Source: JAVBMJ01 sp031552535 (GTDB lineage: Bacteria > Bacteroidota > Bacteroidia > Bacteroidales > Rikenellaceae). Taken from it: a DNA stretch of 34,911 bases. A model generated the notes under the pieces. The model had not been told where the DNA came from and searched no databases. It saw only the letters and a list, made by a program, of their open reading frames with translations. The DNA lies in assembly GCA_031552535.1 (NCBI GenBank), contig JAVBMJ010000038.1, forward strand, positions 1 to 34,911, written 5' to 3'. The position numbers and the translations under genes are program-made. Of the stretch, positions 7,799 through 15,916 are shown piece by piece. Position 1 is the stretch's first letter; each line of letters starts with the position of its first letter.

Positions 7799-8161
7799 TT
7801 AGAATTTAAGGCCGCCTTCACGGGCAGCGTCCGCCAATACTTTAACCCGGCCGTGGTAAAGGTAACCGTTACGGTCGAAAGCAACCTCCGAAATACCCTT
7901 CTCCAAAGCACGCTTAGCAGCCAATTTGCCAACCTGTGCAGCAATATCGCTCTTGTTGAGACCCTTGGCCGATTCGGCGATCTCCTTATCCAAAGAGGAG
8001 GCAGCAGCAAGGGTAACCCCGCTGATATCATCGACCAACTGAGCATAAATCTGCTTGTTGCTCCTGAAAACAGTCATACGGGGACGCCCTGCAGTTCCGC
8101 TAACTGTCTTGCGGATACGCATCTTGATCCTCTCTCTTCTCTTAATTTTATCTAATGACAT
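7799..8161 (-). CDS. rplR: 50S ribosomal protein L18
   Basis: L18 binds 5S rRNA and helps place it in the central protuberance. The 120-aa product has the basic N-terminus (DKIKRRERIKMRIRKTVSGT), the RPRMTVFRSNKQIYAQLVDD strand-helix region and the C-terminal FDRNGYLYHGRVKVLADAAREGGL box. Length is typical. It lies 15 nt after rplF. Confidence 0.97.
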   Translation of the reverse strand: MSLDKIKRRERIKMRIRKTVSGTAGRPRMTVFRSNKQIYAQLVDDISGVTLAAASSLDKEIAESAKGLNKSDIAAQVGKLAAKRALEKGISEVAFDRNGYLYHGRVKVLADAAREGGLKF

Positions 8162-8176
8162 ACTCCTGAAAGTTTA

Positions 8177-8734
8177 CTATTTAGCATTTGCACTCTTACC
8201 GGCCTTCCTGCGAAGTGTCTCACCGAGGAACTTGATACCCTTGCCCTTATATGGTTCGGGCTTGCGCAGCGAACGGATCTTTGCGGCAACCTGGCCGATA
8301 AGCTGTTTGTCGATGCTCTTCAGAGTAAGTTTAGGGTTGCCCTTCTTCTCGGTAACGGCTGTAGCCGTAACCTCAGAAGGCAACAACAAATGGATATCAT
8401 GAGAATAACCAAGACTCATTTCCAGAACCTGTCCTTTGGCCTCGACCTTATAGCCGACACCGACAAATTCCTGTGTGATCTCGTAGCCTTGCGAAACCCC
8501 GACAACCATATTGCTGATCAAAGCACGGTAAAGACCGTGCAACGAGCGATGACGGGGCTGGTTCGTAGGACGAGTTACTGTCAGAACACCATCCTCTACG
8601 CTCACCGTTATATCCGAGTCAACCTGCTGACTCAGTGTGCCCAGAGGCCCTTTAACGCTCACCACATTATCCGGAGAAACCGAAACGGTTACGCCGGCAG
8701 GTAAGTTTACAGGTAATTTTCCAATCCTTGACAT
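8177..8734 (-). CDS. rplF: 50S ribosomal protein L6
   Basis: L6 sits at the base of the stalk close to the sarcin-ricin loop where translation factors bind. The 185-aa protein starts MSRIGKLPVNLPAGV and ends with the L6 signature PEPYKGKGIKFLGE followed by LRRKAGKSA. It consists of two related L6 domains, as in the family. The spacer to the upstream gene rpsH is 80 bp. Confidence 0.97.
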   Translation of the reverse strand: MSRIGKLPVNLPAGVTVSVSPDNVVSVKGPLGTLSQQVDSDITVSVEDGVLTVTRPTNQPRHRSLHGLYRALISNMVVGVSQGYEITQEFVGVGYKVEAKGQVLEMSLGYSHDIHLLLPSEVTATAVTEKKGNPKLTLKSIDKQLIGQVAAKIRSLRKPEPYKGKGIKFLGETLRRKAGKSANAK

Positions 8735-8814
8735 TGTTTTTCAATTTTATTCTTTGACACCCGGCAGAATGAAAACAGAAGATCTGCGAATCATATCCGG
8801 GCACCAACTCCTAA

Positions 8815-9213
8815 TTAATATACGTAGCAGAGAACTTCGCCACCGACATTCTCCTGGCGTGCCTTTTTATCGGTCATGACACCCTTCGAAGTCGAAACGA
8901 TGGCAACTCCCAGGCCGTTCAATACCTTGGGCATGTGGTCCACATCGGAATACTGGCGAAGACCCGGACGGCTCACACGCTTCAGATTCTTAATAGCATT
9001 CTGCTTCGTTTCGGCATGATACTTCAGGGCGATCTTGATCGTAGGATGGCCCTTGGCATCAACATCCTCTTTGTAAGCCAGAATATAACCCTGCTCAAAC
9101 AAAATGCGGGTTATAGCCAGCTTGATCTTTGATGCGGGAGCTTCAACCACCTTGTGGTTGGCTTTCACCGCGTTCCTGATACGGGTCAGGAAATCCGAAA
9201 TTGGATCGGTCAT
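8815..9213 (-). CDS. rpsH: 30S ribosomal protein S8
   Basis: S8 binds the central domain of 16S rRNA and in E. coli is the repressor of the spc operon. The 132-aa product starts MTDPISDFLTRIRNAVKANH and ends in the S8 signature VSTSKGVMTDKKARQENVGGEVLCYVY. Upstream there is a 180-bp gap to rpsN, which is large for this cluster and contains a good promoter-like sequence (9320-9350), so rpsH and the genes after it may have an additional transcription start. Confidence 0.97.
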   Translation of the reverse strand: MTDPISDFLTRIRNAVKANHKVVEAPASKIKLAITRILFEQGYILAYKEDVDAKGHPTIKIALKYHAETKQNAIKNLKRVSRPGLRQYSDVDHMPKVLNGLGVAIVSTSKGVMTDKKARQENVGGEVLCYVY

Positions 9214-9319
9214 TGTTTAAATTATTTTAAAATAAAAATGTTGTTTATCAACTATGTACAGGGGATAATCCAAAACCTCAGAATACACACGAATTCGCAA
9301 CATATTTCTGATTTCCGGG

Positions 9320-9350
9320 CAAAATTACAACACAGGAACGCACTTTGCAA
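9320..9350 (-). promoter_or_regulatory. Candidate internal promoter before rpsH
   Basis: On the - strand the sequence TAATTTTG (plus-strand 9327-9320) matches the Bacteroidota -7 consensus TAnnTTTG exactly, and TTG (9350-9348) lies 20 nt upstream at the -33 position. Transcription would start near 9313 and give a leader of about 100 nt before rpsH. It lies in the 180-bp rpsN-rpsH gap. This is inferred from motif and spacing only. Confidence 0.5.
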
Positions 9351-9393
9351 CTTGCTGCGGAATTATATGGTACGGCCTATCCCACGGCAGCCA

Positions 9394-9663
9394 CTACCAC
9401 GAAGCTTTCTTGACACCCGGGATCAACCCGTTCGAAGCCATTTCGCGGAACTGGATACGGCTGATGCCGAACTGACGCATATAGCCTTTCGGACGGCCCG
9501 TTATCTGGCAACGGTTATGGAGACGTATCGGGTTCGAATTACGCGGCAGTTCCGAAAGACCGGCCTGGTCGCCGGCTTCCTTCAAAGCGGCACGCTTGGC
9601 GGCGTAACGCTGCACGAGTTTGAGGCGTTTAACCTCGCGTGCTTTCATCGATTCTTTTGCCAT
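9394..9663 (-). CDS. rpsN: 30S ribosomal protein S14 (zinc-free form)
   Basis: S14 is in the head of the small subunit near the A and P sites. The 89-aa protein starts MAKESMKAREVKRLKLV and carries the signatures LPRNSNPIRLHNRCQITGRP and the C-terminal ISRIQFREMASNGLIPGVKKASW. It is the longer form with only one Cys, so no zinc ribbon is present. It lies 45 nt after rplE; the next gene, rpsH, is 180 nt further. Confidence 0.97.
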   Translation of the reverse strand: MAKESMKAREVKRLKLVQRYAAKRAALKEAGDQAGLSELPRNSNPIRLHNRCQITGRPKGYMRQFGISRIQFREMASNGLIPGVKKASW

Positions 9664-9708
9664 ACTCTATCTGTAACGATATCAATGTTTGTACTCAACA
9701 CGGCAAAC

Positions 9709-10275
9709 CTATACGGCTGCCGATTTTTTGGCGTTCTTAAACGGAAGACCGAACTCGCGCAATAAAGCGTAAGCCTCTTCGTCGCTCTTGGCGTTGGTCA
9801 CGAACGTGATCTCCATCCCGAAAATTTTGGTGATCTTGTCGATCTCGATCTCGGGGAAGATGATCTGCTCGGTAATACCCAAAGTGTAGTTGCCGCGGCC
9901 GTCGAACTTCTCGTTAATACCTTTGAAGTCGCGGATACGGGGCAAAGCCACTGCGATGAGACGCTCCAGAAACTCGTACATCATGTTCGAACGAAGCGTA
10001 ACCTTAACACCGATAGGCATGCCCTTACGGAGTTTGAAGTTCGAAATGTCCTTCGTACTTTTAGTCAGGACAGCCTTCTGCCCGGTGATGGTGGAGAGTT
10101 CCTGGGCAGCCACTTCCAACAACTTCTTGTCGGCAATAGCCTGGCCCATACCCTGGTTGATCACTATCTTCATAAGTTTAGGAGTCTGCATAATGGTCTT
10201 GTAACCGAACTCCTTCGCAAGGGCCGGGGCTACCCGCTCCTTGTACTGTGTCTTAAGTGTAGGTTGGTATGCCAT
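9709..10275 (-). CDS. rplE: 50S ribosomal protein L5
   Basis: L5 binds 5S rRNA in the central protuberance and touches the P-site tRNA. The 188-aa protein has the signatures PKLMKIVINQGMG, KSTKDISNFKLRKGMPIGVKVTLR and DFKGINEKFDGRGNYTLGI. Length is normal. Its start codon overlaps the rplX stop by one base (TAATG), which implies coupled translation. Confidence 0.97.
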   Translation of the reverse strand: MAYQPTLKTQYKERVAPALAKEFGYKTIMQTPKLMKIVINQGMGQAIADKKLLEVAAQELSTITGQKAVLTKSTKDISNFKLRKGMPIGVKVTLRSNMMYEFLERLIAVALPRIRDFKGINEKFDGRGNYTLGITEQIIFPEIEIDKITKIFGMEITFVTNAKSDEEAYALLREFGLPFKNAKKSAAV

Positions 10276-10598
10276 TATTTGATCTCCTCCCCTGACTTTT
10301 TAGCGTAACGAACTAATTTCCCTTTCGAACCCACCTTGCGGCCGACCCTCGTCGGCTTACCGCTCTTGGGATCGAGCGGCTGCAGGTTCGAGATGTGTAT
10401 CGGAGCCTCCTGCTTGACGATACCTCCCTGGGGATTCTTCGAATTCGGCTTGGTGTGCTTCGACACAAGGTTCAAACCCTCGACAATAGCACGCTGGTCG
10501 TCTACAAGTACCTCGAGTACCTTACCCTGTTTGCCTTTGTCGTCACCAGAGTTAACGAATACGACATCCCCTTTCCTGATATGCAATTTAGCTGACAT
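10275..10598 (-). CDS. rplX: 50S ribosomal protein L24
   Basis: L24 is an assembly initiator that binds the 5' end of 23S rRNA near the tunnel exit. The 107-aa protein starts with HIRKGDVVFVNSGDDKGKQGKV, the KOW motif, and continues with NPQGGIVKQEAPIHISNLQP, all typical of the family. It overlaps rplE by one base and follows rplN by 18 nt. Confidence 0.97.
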   Translation of the reverse strand: MSAKLHIRKGDVVFVNSGDDKGKQGKVLEVLVDDQRAIVEGLNLVSKHTKPNSKNPQGGIVKQEAPIHISNLQPLDPKSGKPTRVGRKVGSKGKLVRYAKKSGEEIK

Positions 10599-10616
10599 AT
10601 TTTGTCTCTTTTTATA

Positions 10617-10982
10617 TTACAGTACTTCAGGCGCAAGCGAAATAATCTTCATATAAGAATCTCGCAACTCGCGGGCAACAGGCCCGAAAATACGGGTGCC
10701 CCGCATCTCTCCCTGATTATTCAACAAAACCACGGCATTGTCGTCGAAACGTATGTAAGAACCATTGGCACGACGGATCTCCTTCTTGGTCCTGACCACA
10801 ACGGCCTTAGAAACAACACCTTTCTTCATGTCGCCCGAAGGTGTGGCGCTCTTGACCGTAACCACGATCTTATCCCCGATGGAGGCGTAACGCTTTCCCG
10901 TCCCGCCCAACACACGGATGCAAAGGACTTCCTTCGCTCCGCTGTTATCGGCAACTATCAGTCTACTTTCCTGCTGTATCAT
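10617..10982 (-). CDS. rplN: 50S ribosomal protein L14
   Basis: L14 lies on the subunit interface, forms bridges to 16S rRNA and is the binding site of the silencing factor RsfS. The 121-aa product starts MIQQESRLIVADNSGAKEVLCIRVLGG and has the signature FDDNAVVLLNNQGEMRGTRIFGPVARELR. It is first in the spc gene order and starts 2 nt after rpsQ, so S10 and spc genes look transcriptionally continuous here. Confidence 0.98.
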   Translation of the reverse strand: MIQQESRLIVADNSGAKEVLCIRVLGGTGKRYASIGDKIVVTVKSATPSGDMKKGVVSKAVVVRTKKEIRRANGSYIRFDDNAVVLLNNQGEMRGTRIFGPVARELRDSYMKIISLAPEVL

Positions 10983-10984
10983 GA

Positions 10985-11242
10985 CTACTTGGCTCTTTCA
11001 ATAATTTCTACTAACCTCCAACGTTTGGTCTTGCTCAGAGGCCTGGTCTCCATAATCTTCACTGTATCGCCTTCCCTGGTATCGTTGGCATCGTCGGCAG
11101 CCACAAACCTCGTGGTCTTGTTAACGAACTTACCATAAATAGGATGCTTTACCTTACGCTTGACCGCAACCACGATAGACTTGTCCATCTTGTTGCTCAC
11201 GACTACGCCGATACGCTCTTTTCTAAGATTTCTTTCAATCAT
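10985..11242 (-). CDS. rpsQ: 30S ribosomal protein S17
   Basis: S17 is an OB-fold protein that binds the 5' domain of 16S rRNA early in assembly. The 85-aa protein has the motifs LRKERIGVVVSNKMDKSIVV, KHPIYGKFVNKTTRF and the signature GDTVKIMETRPLSKTKRWRLVEI. It lies 5 nt after rpmC and 2 nt before rplN. Confidence 0.97.
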   Translation of the reverse strand: MIERNLRKERIGVVVSNKMDKSIVVAVKRKVKHPIYGKFVNKTTRFVAADDANDTREGDTVKIMETRPLSKTKRWRLVEIIERAK

Positions 11243-11247
11243 GGCAA

Positions 11248-11445
11248 TTAACTTTTAACTGTTTGCTTCTGGCGAAGAACGGTAAGCATGCGGGCAATAT
11301 CCCGGCGGCTCTTCTTGATAACCGACTGGTTCTCTATAGGCGAAGTGGCATGCGTAAGCTTCATCTTCGCCAAATTGGACTTCTCCGTCTCGATACGCTC
11401 AAGCAAGTCCGAAACCGAGAGCTCTTTTATTTCTGCTGTCTTCAT
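11248..11445 (-). CDS. rpmC: 50S ribosomal protein L29
   Basis: L29 is a two-helix protein at the tunnel exit that takes part in docking trigger factor and SRP. The 65-aa product starts MKTAEIKELSVSDLLERI and ends with the family signature KKSRRDIARMLTVLRQK. It lies 13 nt after rplP and 5 nt before rpsQ. Confidence 0.95.
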   Translation of the reverse strand: MKTAEIKELSVSDLLERIETEKSNLAKMKLTHATSPIENQSVIKKSRRDIARMLTVLRQKQTVKS

Positions 11446-11458
11446 AACTTAAGCGATA

Positions 11459-11896
11459 TTAAATCGAGTTTTCGGTATAATCCCTGCGGACGATGAACTT
11501 AGTGGCGATAGGAAGCTTCTGGGCGCCCAAACGCAGAGCCTCCTGGGCAACCTCGAACGGAACACCCTCCGCCTCGATCAATATGCGGCCCGGAGTAACC
11601 GGAGCTACAAAACCCTCCGGAGCACCCTTACCCTTACCCATACGTACCTCAGCAGGCTTCTTGGTAATAGGCTTATCGGGGAAAATCCTGATCCATATCT
11701 GTCCCTCACGCTTCATGTGACGTACAATCGCCTGACGTGCAGCCTCGATCTGGCGACCCGTAATCCAGGTCGAATCGAGAGCCTTGATGCCGAACGAACC
11801 GAAGGCAAGCTGGTTCCCGCGTCCCGCGAGACCCTTCATGCGGCCCTTCTGCATCCTTCTGAACTTGGTCTTTTTTGGCTGTAACATTATGTACAA
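11459..11896 (-). CDS. rplP: 50S ribosomal protein L16
   Basis: L16 helps position the A-site tRNA and completes late large-subunit assembly. The 145-aa product begins MYIMLQPKKTKFRRMQKGRM; M4 (MLQPKKTK, start at 11887) is the more usual L16 start, so the true protein is probably 142 aa. It has the signatures FGSFGIKALDSTWITGRQIE, EVRMGKGKGAPEGFVAPV and GAQKLPIATKFI. It lies 12 nt after rpsC. Confidence 0.97.
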   Translation of the reverse strand: MYIMLQPKKTKFRRMQKGRMKGLAGRGNQLAFGSFGIKALDSTWITGRQIEAARQAIVRHMKREGQIWIRIFPDKPITKKPAEVRMGKGKGAPEGFVAPVTPGRILIEAEGVPFEVAQEALRLGAQKLPIATKFIVRRDYTENSI

Positions 11897-11908
11897 TCTT
11901 TTTATTGA

Positions 11909-12703
11909 CTACTTGTTGTTGTTGTTGCGGCGACGCTTGCCACCGCGGTCACCACGATCACCGCGGTCGCCCCTTTCTCCCCTGTCGCCACGGTCGCCGC
12001 GAGGACGGCCGCCACCCTGGGAAGAACCGGCATTGCCACTGGCCAGATTGGTCCCCGGCATCTCGAACAGATCACGCTTGTTGTAAACCTCACCGGTGCA
12101 GATCCATACCTTGATACCCAGAATACCAACCTTAGTCAGAGCCTCCGAAAGAGCATAGTCAACATCGGCACGGAACGTATGCAAAGGGATACGGCCCTCC
12201 TTGTAGGTCTCCGTACGGGCCATCTCGGCACCGCCGACACGACCCGAAATCTGGACCTTGATACCCTCGGCACCCATGCGCATCGTAGACGCGATAGCGG
12301 TCTTAACGGCACGGCGATACGAAATACGACCCTCCAACTGGCGTGCAATGTTGCTGCCTACGATAACAGAATCAACTTCCGGGCGCTTAACCTCGAAAAT
12401 GTTGATCTGGACATCCTTACCTGTCAGCTTCTTCAACTCCTCTTTCAACTTGTCAACCTCCGCGCCGCCGCGACCGATGATAATACCCGGACGGGCCGTA
12501 GAGATCGTAACGGTTACAAGCTTCAAAGTACGCTCTATGATAATCTTCGAAATGCTCGCTTTTGCCAGACGGGTGTTAAGATACTTCCTGATCTTATTAT
12601 CCTCTACAAGCTTGCTCGAAAAATCCTTGCCACCGTACCAGTTGGAATCCCAACCGCGGATGATGCCAAGACGATTTGCTATCGGATTAACTTTCTGTCC
12701 CAT
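11909..12703 (-). CDS. rpsC: 30S ribosomal protein S3 with RGD-repeat tail
   Basis: S3 forms part of the mRNA entry pore. Residues 1-222 are a normal S3, with an N-terminal NPIANRLGIIRGWDSNWYGG, the KH domain (IIIGRGGAEVDKLKEEL) and the C-terminal domain (GAEGIKVQISGRVGGAEMAR, IPLHTFRADVDYAL). Residues 223-264 are an added tail: a Gly/Ser/Gln stretch, then seven RGX triplets (RGD, RGD, RGE, RGD, RGD, RGD, RGG at 235-255), then Lys/Arg and four Asn. The tail resembles RGG-type RNA-binding segments. Identity is certain; the tail's role is not known. Confidence 0.97.
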   Translation of the reverse strand: MGQKVNPIANRLGIIRGWDSNWYGGKDFSSKLVEDNKIRKYLNTRLAKASISKIIIERTLKLVTVTISTARPGIIIGRGGAEVDKLKEELKKLTGKDVQINIFEVKRPEVDSVIVGSNIARQLEGRISYRRAVKTAIASTMRMGAEGIKVQISGRVGGAEMARTETYKEGRIPLHTFRADVDYALSEALTKVGILGIKVWICTGEVYNKRDLFEMPGTNLASGNAGSSQGGGRPRGDRGDRGERGDRGDRGDRGGKRRRNNNNK

Positions 12704-12707
12704 CTGC

Positions 12708-13148
12708 TTACTTATTTACTGCTTCTTTGGTTACCATTTTGTCAACAACGATCGTAACATGGTTCGAACGTTTACGTATACGATGCGCACGGCCCTGGGG
12801 AGCAGGCTGAACCCGCTTCAACATCCTGCCGCCGTCGACAAAGATCTCTTTTACGCAAAGCGTAACATCCTCCAAACGCTCGCTGGCCTCACCATTCTTG
12901 GCCTTCTCGTTCTGCTTATACTCCCAGTTGGCGATAGCAGACTTGAGCAACTTCTCCAACCGGATCGATGCCTCCTTCTTCGAAAAATGAAGAATACCAA
13001 GCGCCTTGTTCACCTCCATGCCGCGGACAGTGTCGGCTACCAAACGCATTTTGCGGGGGGAGGTAGGGCAATCACGCAGGACGGCTACCGTCTTCTGCTT
13101 CTTTTCGGCCTTCATCGTTTCGGCCGTATCATGTTTTCTCTTACCCAT
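12708..13148 (-). CDS. rplV: 50S ribosomal protein L22
   Basis: L22 lines the peptide tunnel with its long beta hairpin. The 146-aa protein has a Lys-rich N-terminal extension of about 20 residues ahead of the usual LRDCPTSPRKMRLVADTVRG motif, then LHFSKKEASIRLEKLLKSAI and the hairpin and C-terminal region GGRMLKRVQPAPQGRAHRIRKR. The start at 13148 overlaps no other gene and lies 6 nt after rpsS. Confidence 0.96.
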   Translation of the reverse strand: MGKRKHDTAETMKAEKKQKTVAVLRDCPTSPRKMRLVADTVRGMEVNKALGILHFSKKEASIRLEKLLKSAIANWEYKQNEKAKNGEASERLEDVTLCVKEIFVDGGRMLKRVQPAPQGRAHRIRKRSNHVTIVVDKMVTKEAVNK

Positions 13149-13154
13149 TTCCTA

Positions 13155-13424
13155 CTATTTTTTCTTGTTGCCTGCGTGACCGCGGAAGTTACGAGTAGGA
13201 GAAAATTCCCCCAGCTTGTGACCAACCATGTTCTCGGTTACATATACCGGGATGAACTTATTCCCGTTGTGGACAGCGATCGTCTGACCTACAAAGTCAG
13301 GAGAAATCATACTCGCACGCGACCAGGTCTTGATAACGGCCTTCTTGCCACCTTCGCTCTGGGCGATAACCCTTGCCTCAAGCTTAGGCTCAATGTATGG
13401 TCCTTTTTTTAATGAACGGCTCAT
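13155..13424 (-). CDS. rpsS: 30S ribosomal protein S19
   Basis: S19 is in the head of the small subunit and bridges to the large subunit with S13. The 89-aa protein starts MSRSLKKGPYIEPKLEARV and has the signatures TWSRASMISPDFVGQTIAVHNG, KFIPVYVTENMVGHKLGEF and SPTRNFRGHAG. It lies 42 nt after rplB. Confidence 0.97.
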   Translation of the reverse strand: MSRSLKKGPYIEPKLEARVIAQSEGGKKAVIKTWSRASMISPDFVGQTIAVHNGNKFIPVYVTENMVGHKLGEFSPTRNFRGHAGNKKK

Positions 13425-13466
13425 TACACTATTATTTTTTAATTTTTCTCAATTTTCAGGAAGGCC

Positions 13467-14291
13467 CTACTTCTTACGACGCGAAACAATAAATTTCGAC
13501 GTAGTCTTTTTCGGGTCCCTTGTCTTGTAACCCTTGGCCAGCAAACCTTTGCGCGAACGGGGATGACCGCCCGACGAGCGGCCCTCGCCACCACCCATCG
13601 GGTGGTCGACCGGGTTCATCGTAACACCGCGGTTGTGCGGGCGACGACCCAACCACCTGCGGCGGCCTGCCTTGCCATGCTGCTCAAGACTGTGGTCGGG
13701 ATTCGACACCGCCCCTACCGTGGCACGGCATGTAACCAAAACCATGCGGGTCTCTCCTGAAGGGAGCTTTATAATAGCGAACTTACCCTCGCGAGCCAAA
13801 AGCTGCGCGTAGGTGCCGGCGCTGCGTGCCATAACGGCACCCTGCCCCGGGTAGAGCTCAATGTTGTGGACAACCGTTCCGAGCGGAATCTCCGAAAGGA
13901 AAAGGGTGTTGCCAACCTCCGGAGCGACACCTGCGCCGCTAAGGATAGTCTGGCCTACCTGCAAACCGTTGGGAGCAAGGATATAACTCTTCTCTCCGTC
14001 AGCATAGCTGATAAGCGCGATACGGGCCGAACGGTTCGGGTCGTACTCAATGGTCTTGACCACTGCGGGAACCAAATCTTTGGCACGCCTGAAATCGACA
14101 ATACGATATTTCTGCTTATGGCCGCCACCGATGTAGCGAACCGTCATCTTACCGCTGTTGTTACGTCCGCCGGAGCTTTTCTTCGTGCTGATCAACGACT
14201 TTTCAGGCGTAGACGTAGTAATATCGTCAAATTTGCCGCCGATCTTATGTCGAGTACCCGGTGTTACGGGCTTGAACTTTTTTACTGCCAT
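13467..14291 (-). CDS. rplB: 50S ribosomal protein L2
   Basis: L2 is needed for subunit association and peptidyl transferase activity. The 274-aa protein starts MAVKKFKPVTPGTRHKI and contains the SH3-like and OB-fold RNA-binding body and the C-terminal signature MNPVDHPMGGGEGRSSGGHP, including the conserved histidine of the peptidyl-transferase-near loop. Length is typical. It lies 5 nt after rplW. Confidence 0.98.
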   Translation of the reverse strand: MAVKKFKPVTPGTRHKIGGKFDDITTSTPEKSLISTKKSSGGRNNSGKMTVRYIGGGHKQKYRIVDFRRAKDLVPAVVKTIEYDPNRSARIALISYADGEKSYILAPNGLQVGQTILSGAGVAPEVGNTLFLSEIPLGTVVHNIELYPGQGAVMARSAGTYAQLLAREGKFAIIKLPSGETRMVLVTCRATVGAVSNPDHSLEQHGKAGRRRWLGRRPHNRGVTMNPVDHPMGGGEGRSSGGHPRSRKGLLAKGYKTRDPKKTTSKFIVSRRKK

Positions 14292-14296
14292 CTCTT

Positions 14297-14587
14297 CTAG
14301 ATATTACTGTAAAAATCAATCTTGTCTCCCTCCTTCAACGTAACTATCGCTTTCTTGAAGTTGTTCTCACGGCCACTCAGAAGACCCGCCTTGGTGTAGC
14401 GGCTCTTGGCCTTGCCCATATAGAACATCGTATTGACGTCGGTAACGACAACACCGTACATAGACTCAACAGCAGCCTTGATCTGCAATTTGTTAGCCCT
14501 AGGATCAACGACAAAACCGTAGCGATTCAGCTTCTCGCCCTGAATCGTCATTTTTTCGGTCAATATTGGCTTAATAAGTGCTTCCAT
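14297..14587 (-). CDS. rplW: 50S ribosomal protein L23
   Basis: L23 is at the tunnel exit and docks trigger factor and the signal recognition particle. The 96-aa protein has IKPILTEKMT near the start, NRYGFVVDPRANKLQIKAAVES and the C-terminal GRENNFKKAIVTLKEGDKIDFY. Length is typical. It lies 3 nt after rplD. Confidence 0.97.
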   Translation of the reverse strand: MEALIKPILTEKMTIQGEKLNRYGFVVDPRANKLQIKAAVESMYGVVVTDVNTMFYMGKAKSRYTKAGLLSGRENNFKKAIVTLKEGDKIDFYSNI

Positions 14588-14590
14588 CTG

Positions 14591-15217
14591 TTATGCTAAC
14601 ATTTCGTTAATTACACCCACCGAACCCTCCGAAAGGATGATGTTCGACGAATTCATCAAATCATATGTGTTCACGTGAGCCGCAACGACAACCTTCACAT
14701 TGGGAAGATTGCGAGTCGAAAGGATCACTTTGTGATCGCTGTCGGCCAAAACAACCAAAATTTTCTTGTCGGCGAGCTTCAAACTGTCGGCAATCGCAAT
14801 GAAAGACTTTGTTTTAGGAGTCTCTATCGTGAAATCCTCAACAACAGTGATAGCCGAACCCTGAGCCTTGTAAGCCAAGGCGCTGCGGCGGGCCAATTGC
14901 TTGAGTTTCTTGTTGAGTTTGAAACTGTAATCGCGCGGAACAGGACCGAAAATACGGCCGCCGCCCGGGAACAGGGGGCTCTTGATACTGCCGGCACGTG
15001 CGCCGCCAGTACCTTTCTGACGCTTCAGCTTACGGGTCGAACCGGCAATTTCATTACGCTGCTTCGCCTTGTGGGTACCCTGACGCTGGTTGGCAAGATA
15101 TTGCTTAACATCCAGATAGATCGCATGGTCGTTAGGCTCGATACCGAAAACCTCATCCTTGAGCAGAACCTTCTTGCCGGTATCTGCTCCCGATACATTA
15201 TATACTGCTAATTCCAT
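14591..15217 (-). CDS. rplD: 50S ribosomal protein L4
   Basis: L4 lines the tunnel constriction together with L22, and in E. coli it regulates its own S10 operon. The 208-aa protein has the long tunnel loop sequence with RQKGTGGARAGSIKSPLFPGGG and GRIFGPVPRDYSFKLNKK, then the globular C-terminal part with KILVVLADSDHKVILSTRNLPNVKV. It lies 3 nt after rplC. Confidence 0.97.
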   Translation of the reverse strand: MELAVYNVSGADTGKKVLLKDEVFGIEPNDHAIYLDVKQYLANQRQGTHKAKQRNEIAGSTRKLKRQKGTGGARAGSIKSPLFPGGGRIFGPVPRDYSFKLNKKLKQLARRSALAYKAQGSAITVVEDFTIETPKTKSFIAIADSLKLADKKILVVLADSDHKVILSTRNLPNVKVVVAAHVNTYDLMNSSNIILSEGSVGVINEMLA

Positions 15218-15220
15218 CGC

Positions 15221-15838
15221 TTAGTCTTCGATTAGTAAGTATGAACCTTTAGCGCCGGGTATAGACCCCTTGACAAGAATAAGATTATTCTCAGCGATCT
15301 TCTTCAAAATCCTAAGGTTAAGGACCTTGACGCGATCACCGCCGGTCTGGCCGGGAAGACGCTTACCCTTGAATACCCTCGACGGGTAGGACGATGCACC
15401 CAGCGAACCGGGTTTACGCTGACGGTTGTGCTGGCCGTGGGTCTGACCGCCCACTCCACCGAAACCGTGGCGCTTGACAACACCCTGAAAACCTTTACCC
15501 TTCGATATCCCGGTAACGTCGAGCCAGTCGTCGTCCATGAAAACATCGATGGTAAGAACATCGCCTACCTTGAGCGAGGGATCAAACTCCCTGAACTCGG
15601 CAATGCGACGCTTGGGGGTAGTCTCAGCCTTCTTGAAGTGGCCCAAAAGACTACTGCTGGCGTGCTTTTCTTTCATCTCGTCATAGGCAATCTGAACAGC
15701 AGAGTATCCATCTTTCTCAACTGTCTTGATTTGCGTAACTACGCACGGACCAGCCTCAATAACGGTGCATGGTATATTTTTACCATCGGCACCGAAAACG
15801 GAAGTCATTCCGATTTTTTTTCCAATTAGTCCTGACAT
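15221..15838 (-). CDS. rplC: 50S ribosomal protein L3
   Basis: L3 is an early assembly protein whose extension reaches the peptidyl transferase centre. The 205-aa protein starts MSGLIGKKIGMTSVFG and contains ISKGKGFQGVVKRHGF, GGQTHGQHNRQRKPGSLG and the RVFKGKRLPGQTGGDRV signature. It is second in the S10 order, but 237 bp separate it from rpsJ, and a promoter-like sequence lies in this gap. Confidence 0.97.
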   Translation of the reverse strand: MSGLIGKKIGMTSVFGADGKNIPCTVIEAGPCVVTQIKTVEKDGYSAVQIAYDEMKEKHASSSLLGHFKKAETTPKRRIAEFREFDPSLKVGDVLTIDVFMDDDWLDVTGISKGKGFQGVVKRHGFGGVGGQTHGQHNRQRKPGSLGASSYPSRVFKGKRLPGQTGGDRVKVLNLRILKKIAENNLILVKGSIPGAKGSYLLIED

Positions 15839-15886
15839 TGTTGTATAAAAAAGTAATTTTTCTTTTTCTGTTTGCCCTATATATAC

Positions 15887-15916
15887 TAAAGGTATACAGC
15901 GGGGACTCGTTTTAAA
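15887..15916 (-). promoter_or_regulatory. Candidate promoter and leader before rplC
   Basis: On the - strand TACCTTTA (plus 15894-15887) differs from the Bacteroidota -7 box TAnnTTTG at the last base, and TTTA (15916-15913) lies 18 nt upstream at the -33 position. Transcription would start near 15880, about 40 nt before rplC. The 15839-16075 gap also holds inverted repeats: TACCCC/GGGGTA around one base at 16002-16014, and GGGAC/GTCCC flanking the proposed -33 region. These could form a leader structure on a longer transcript. One mismatch in each box keeps this tentative. Confidence 0.3.

Noticed and set aside
12258..13412. 384-codon + strand frame opposite rpsC, rplV and rpsS
   Set aside because: It spans three certain ribosomal genes on the other strand and shows no family motif.
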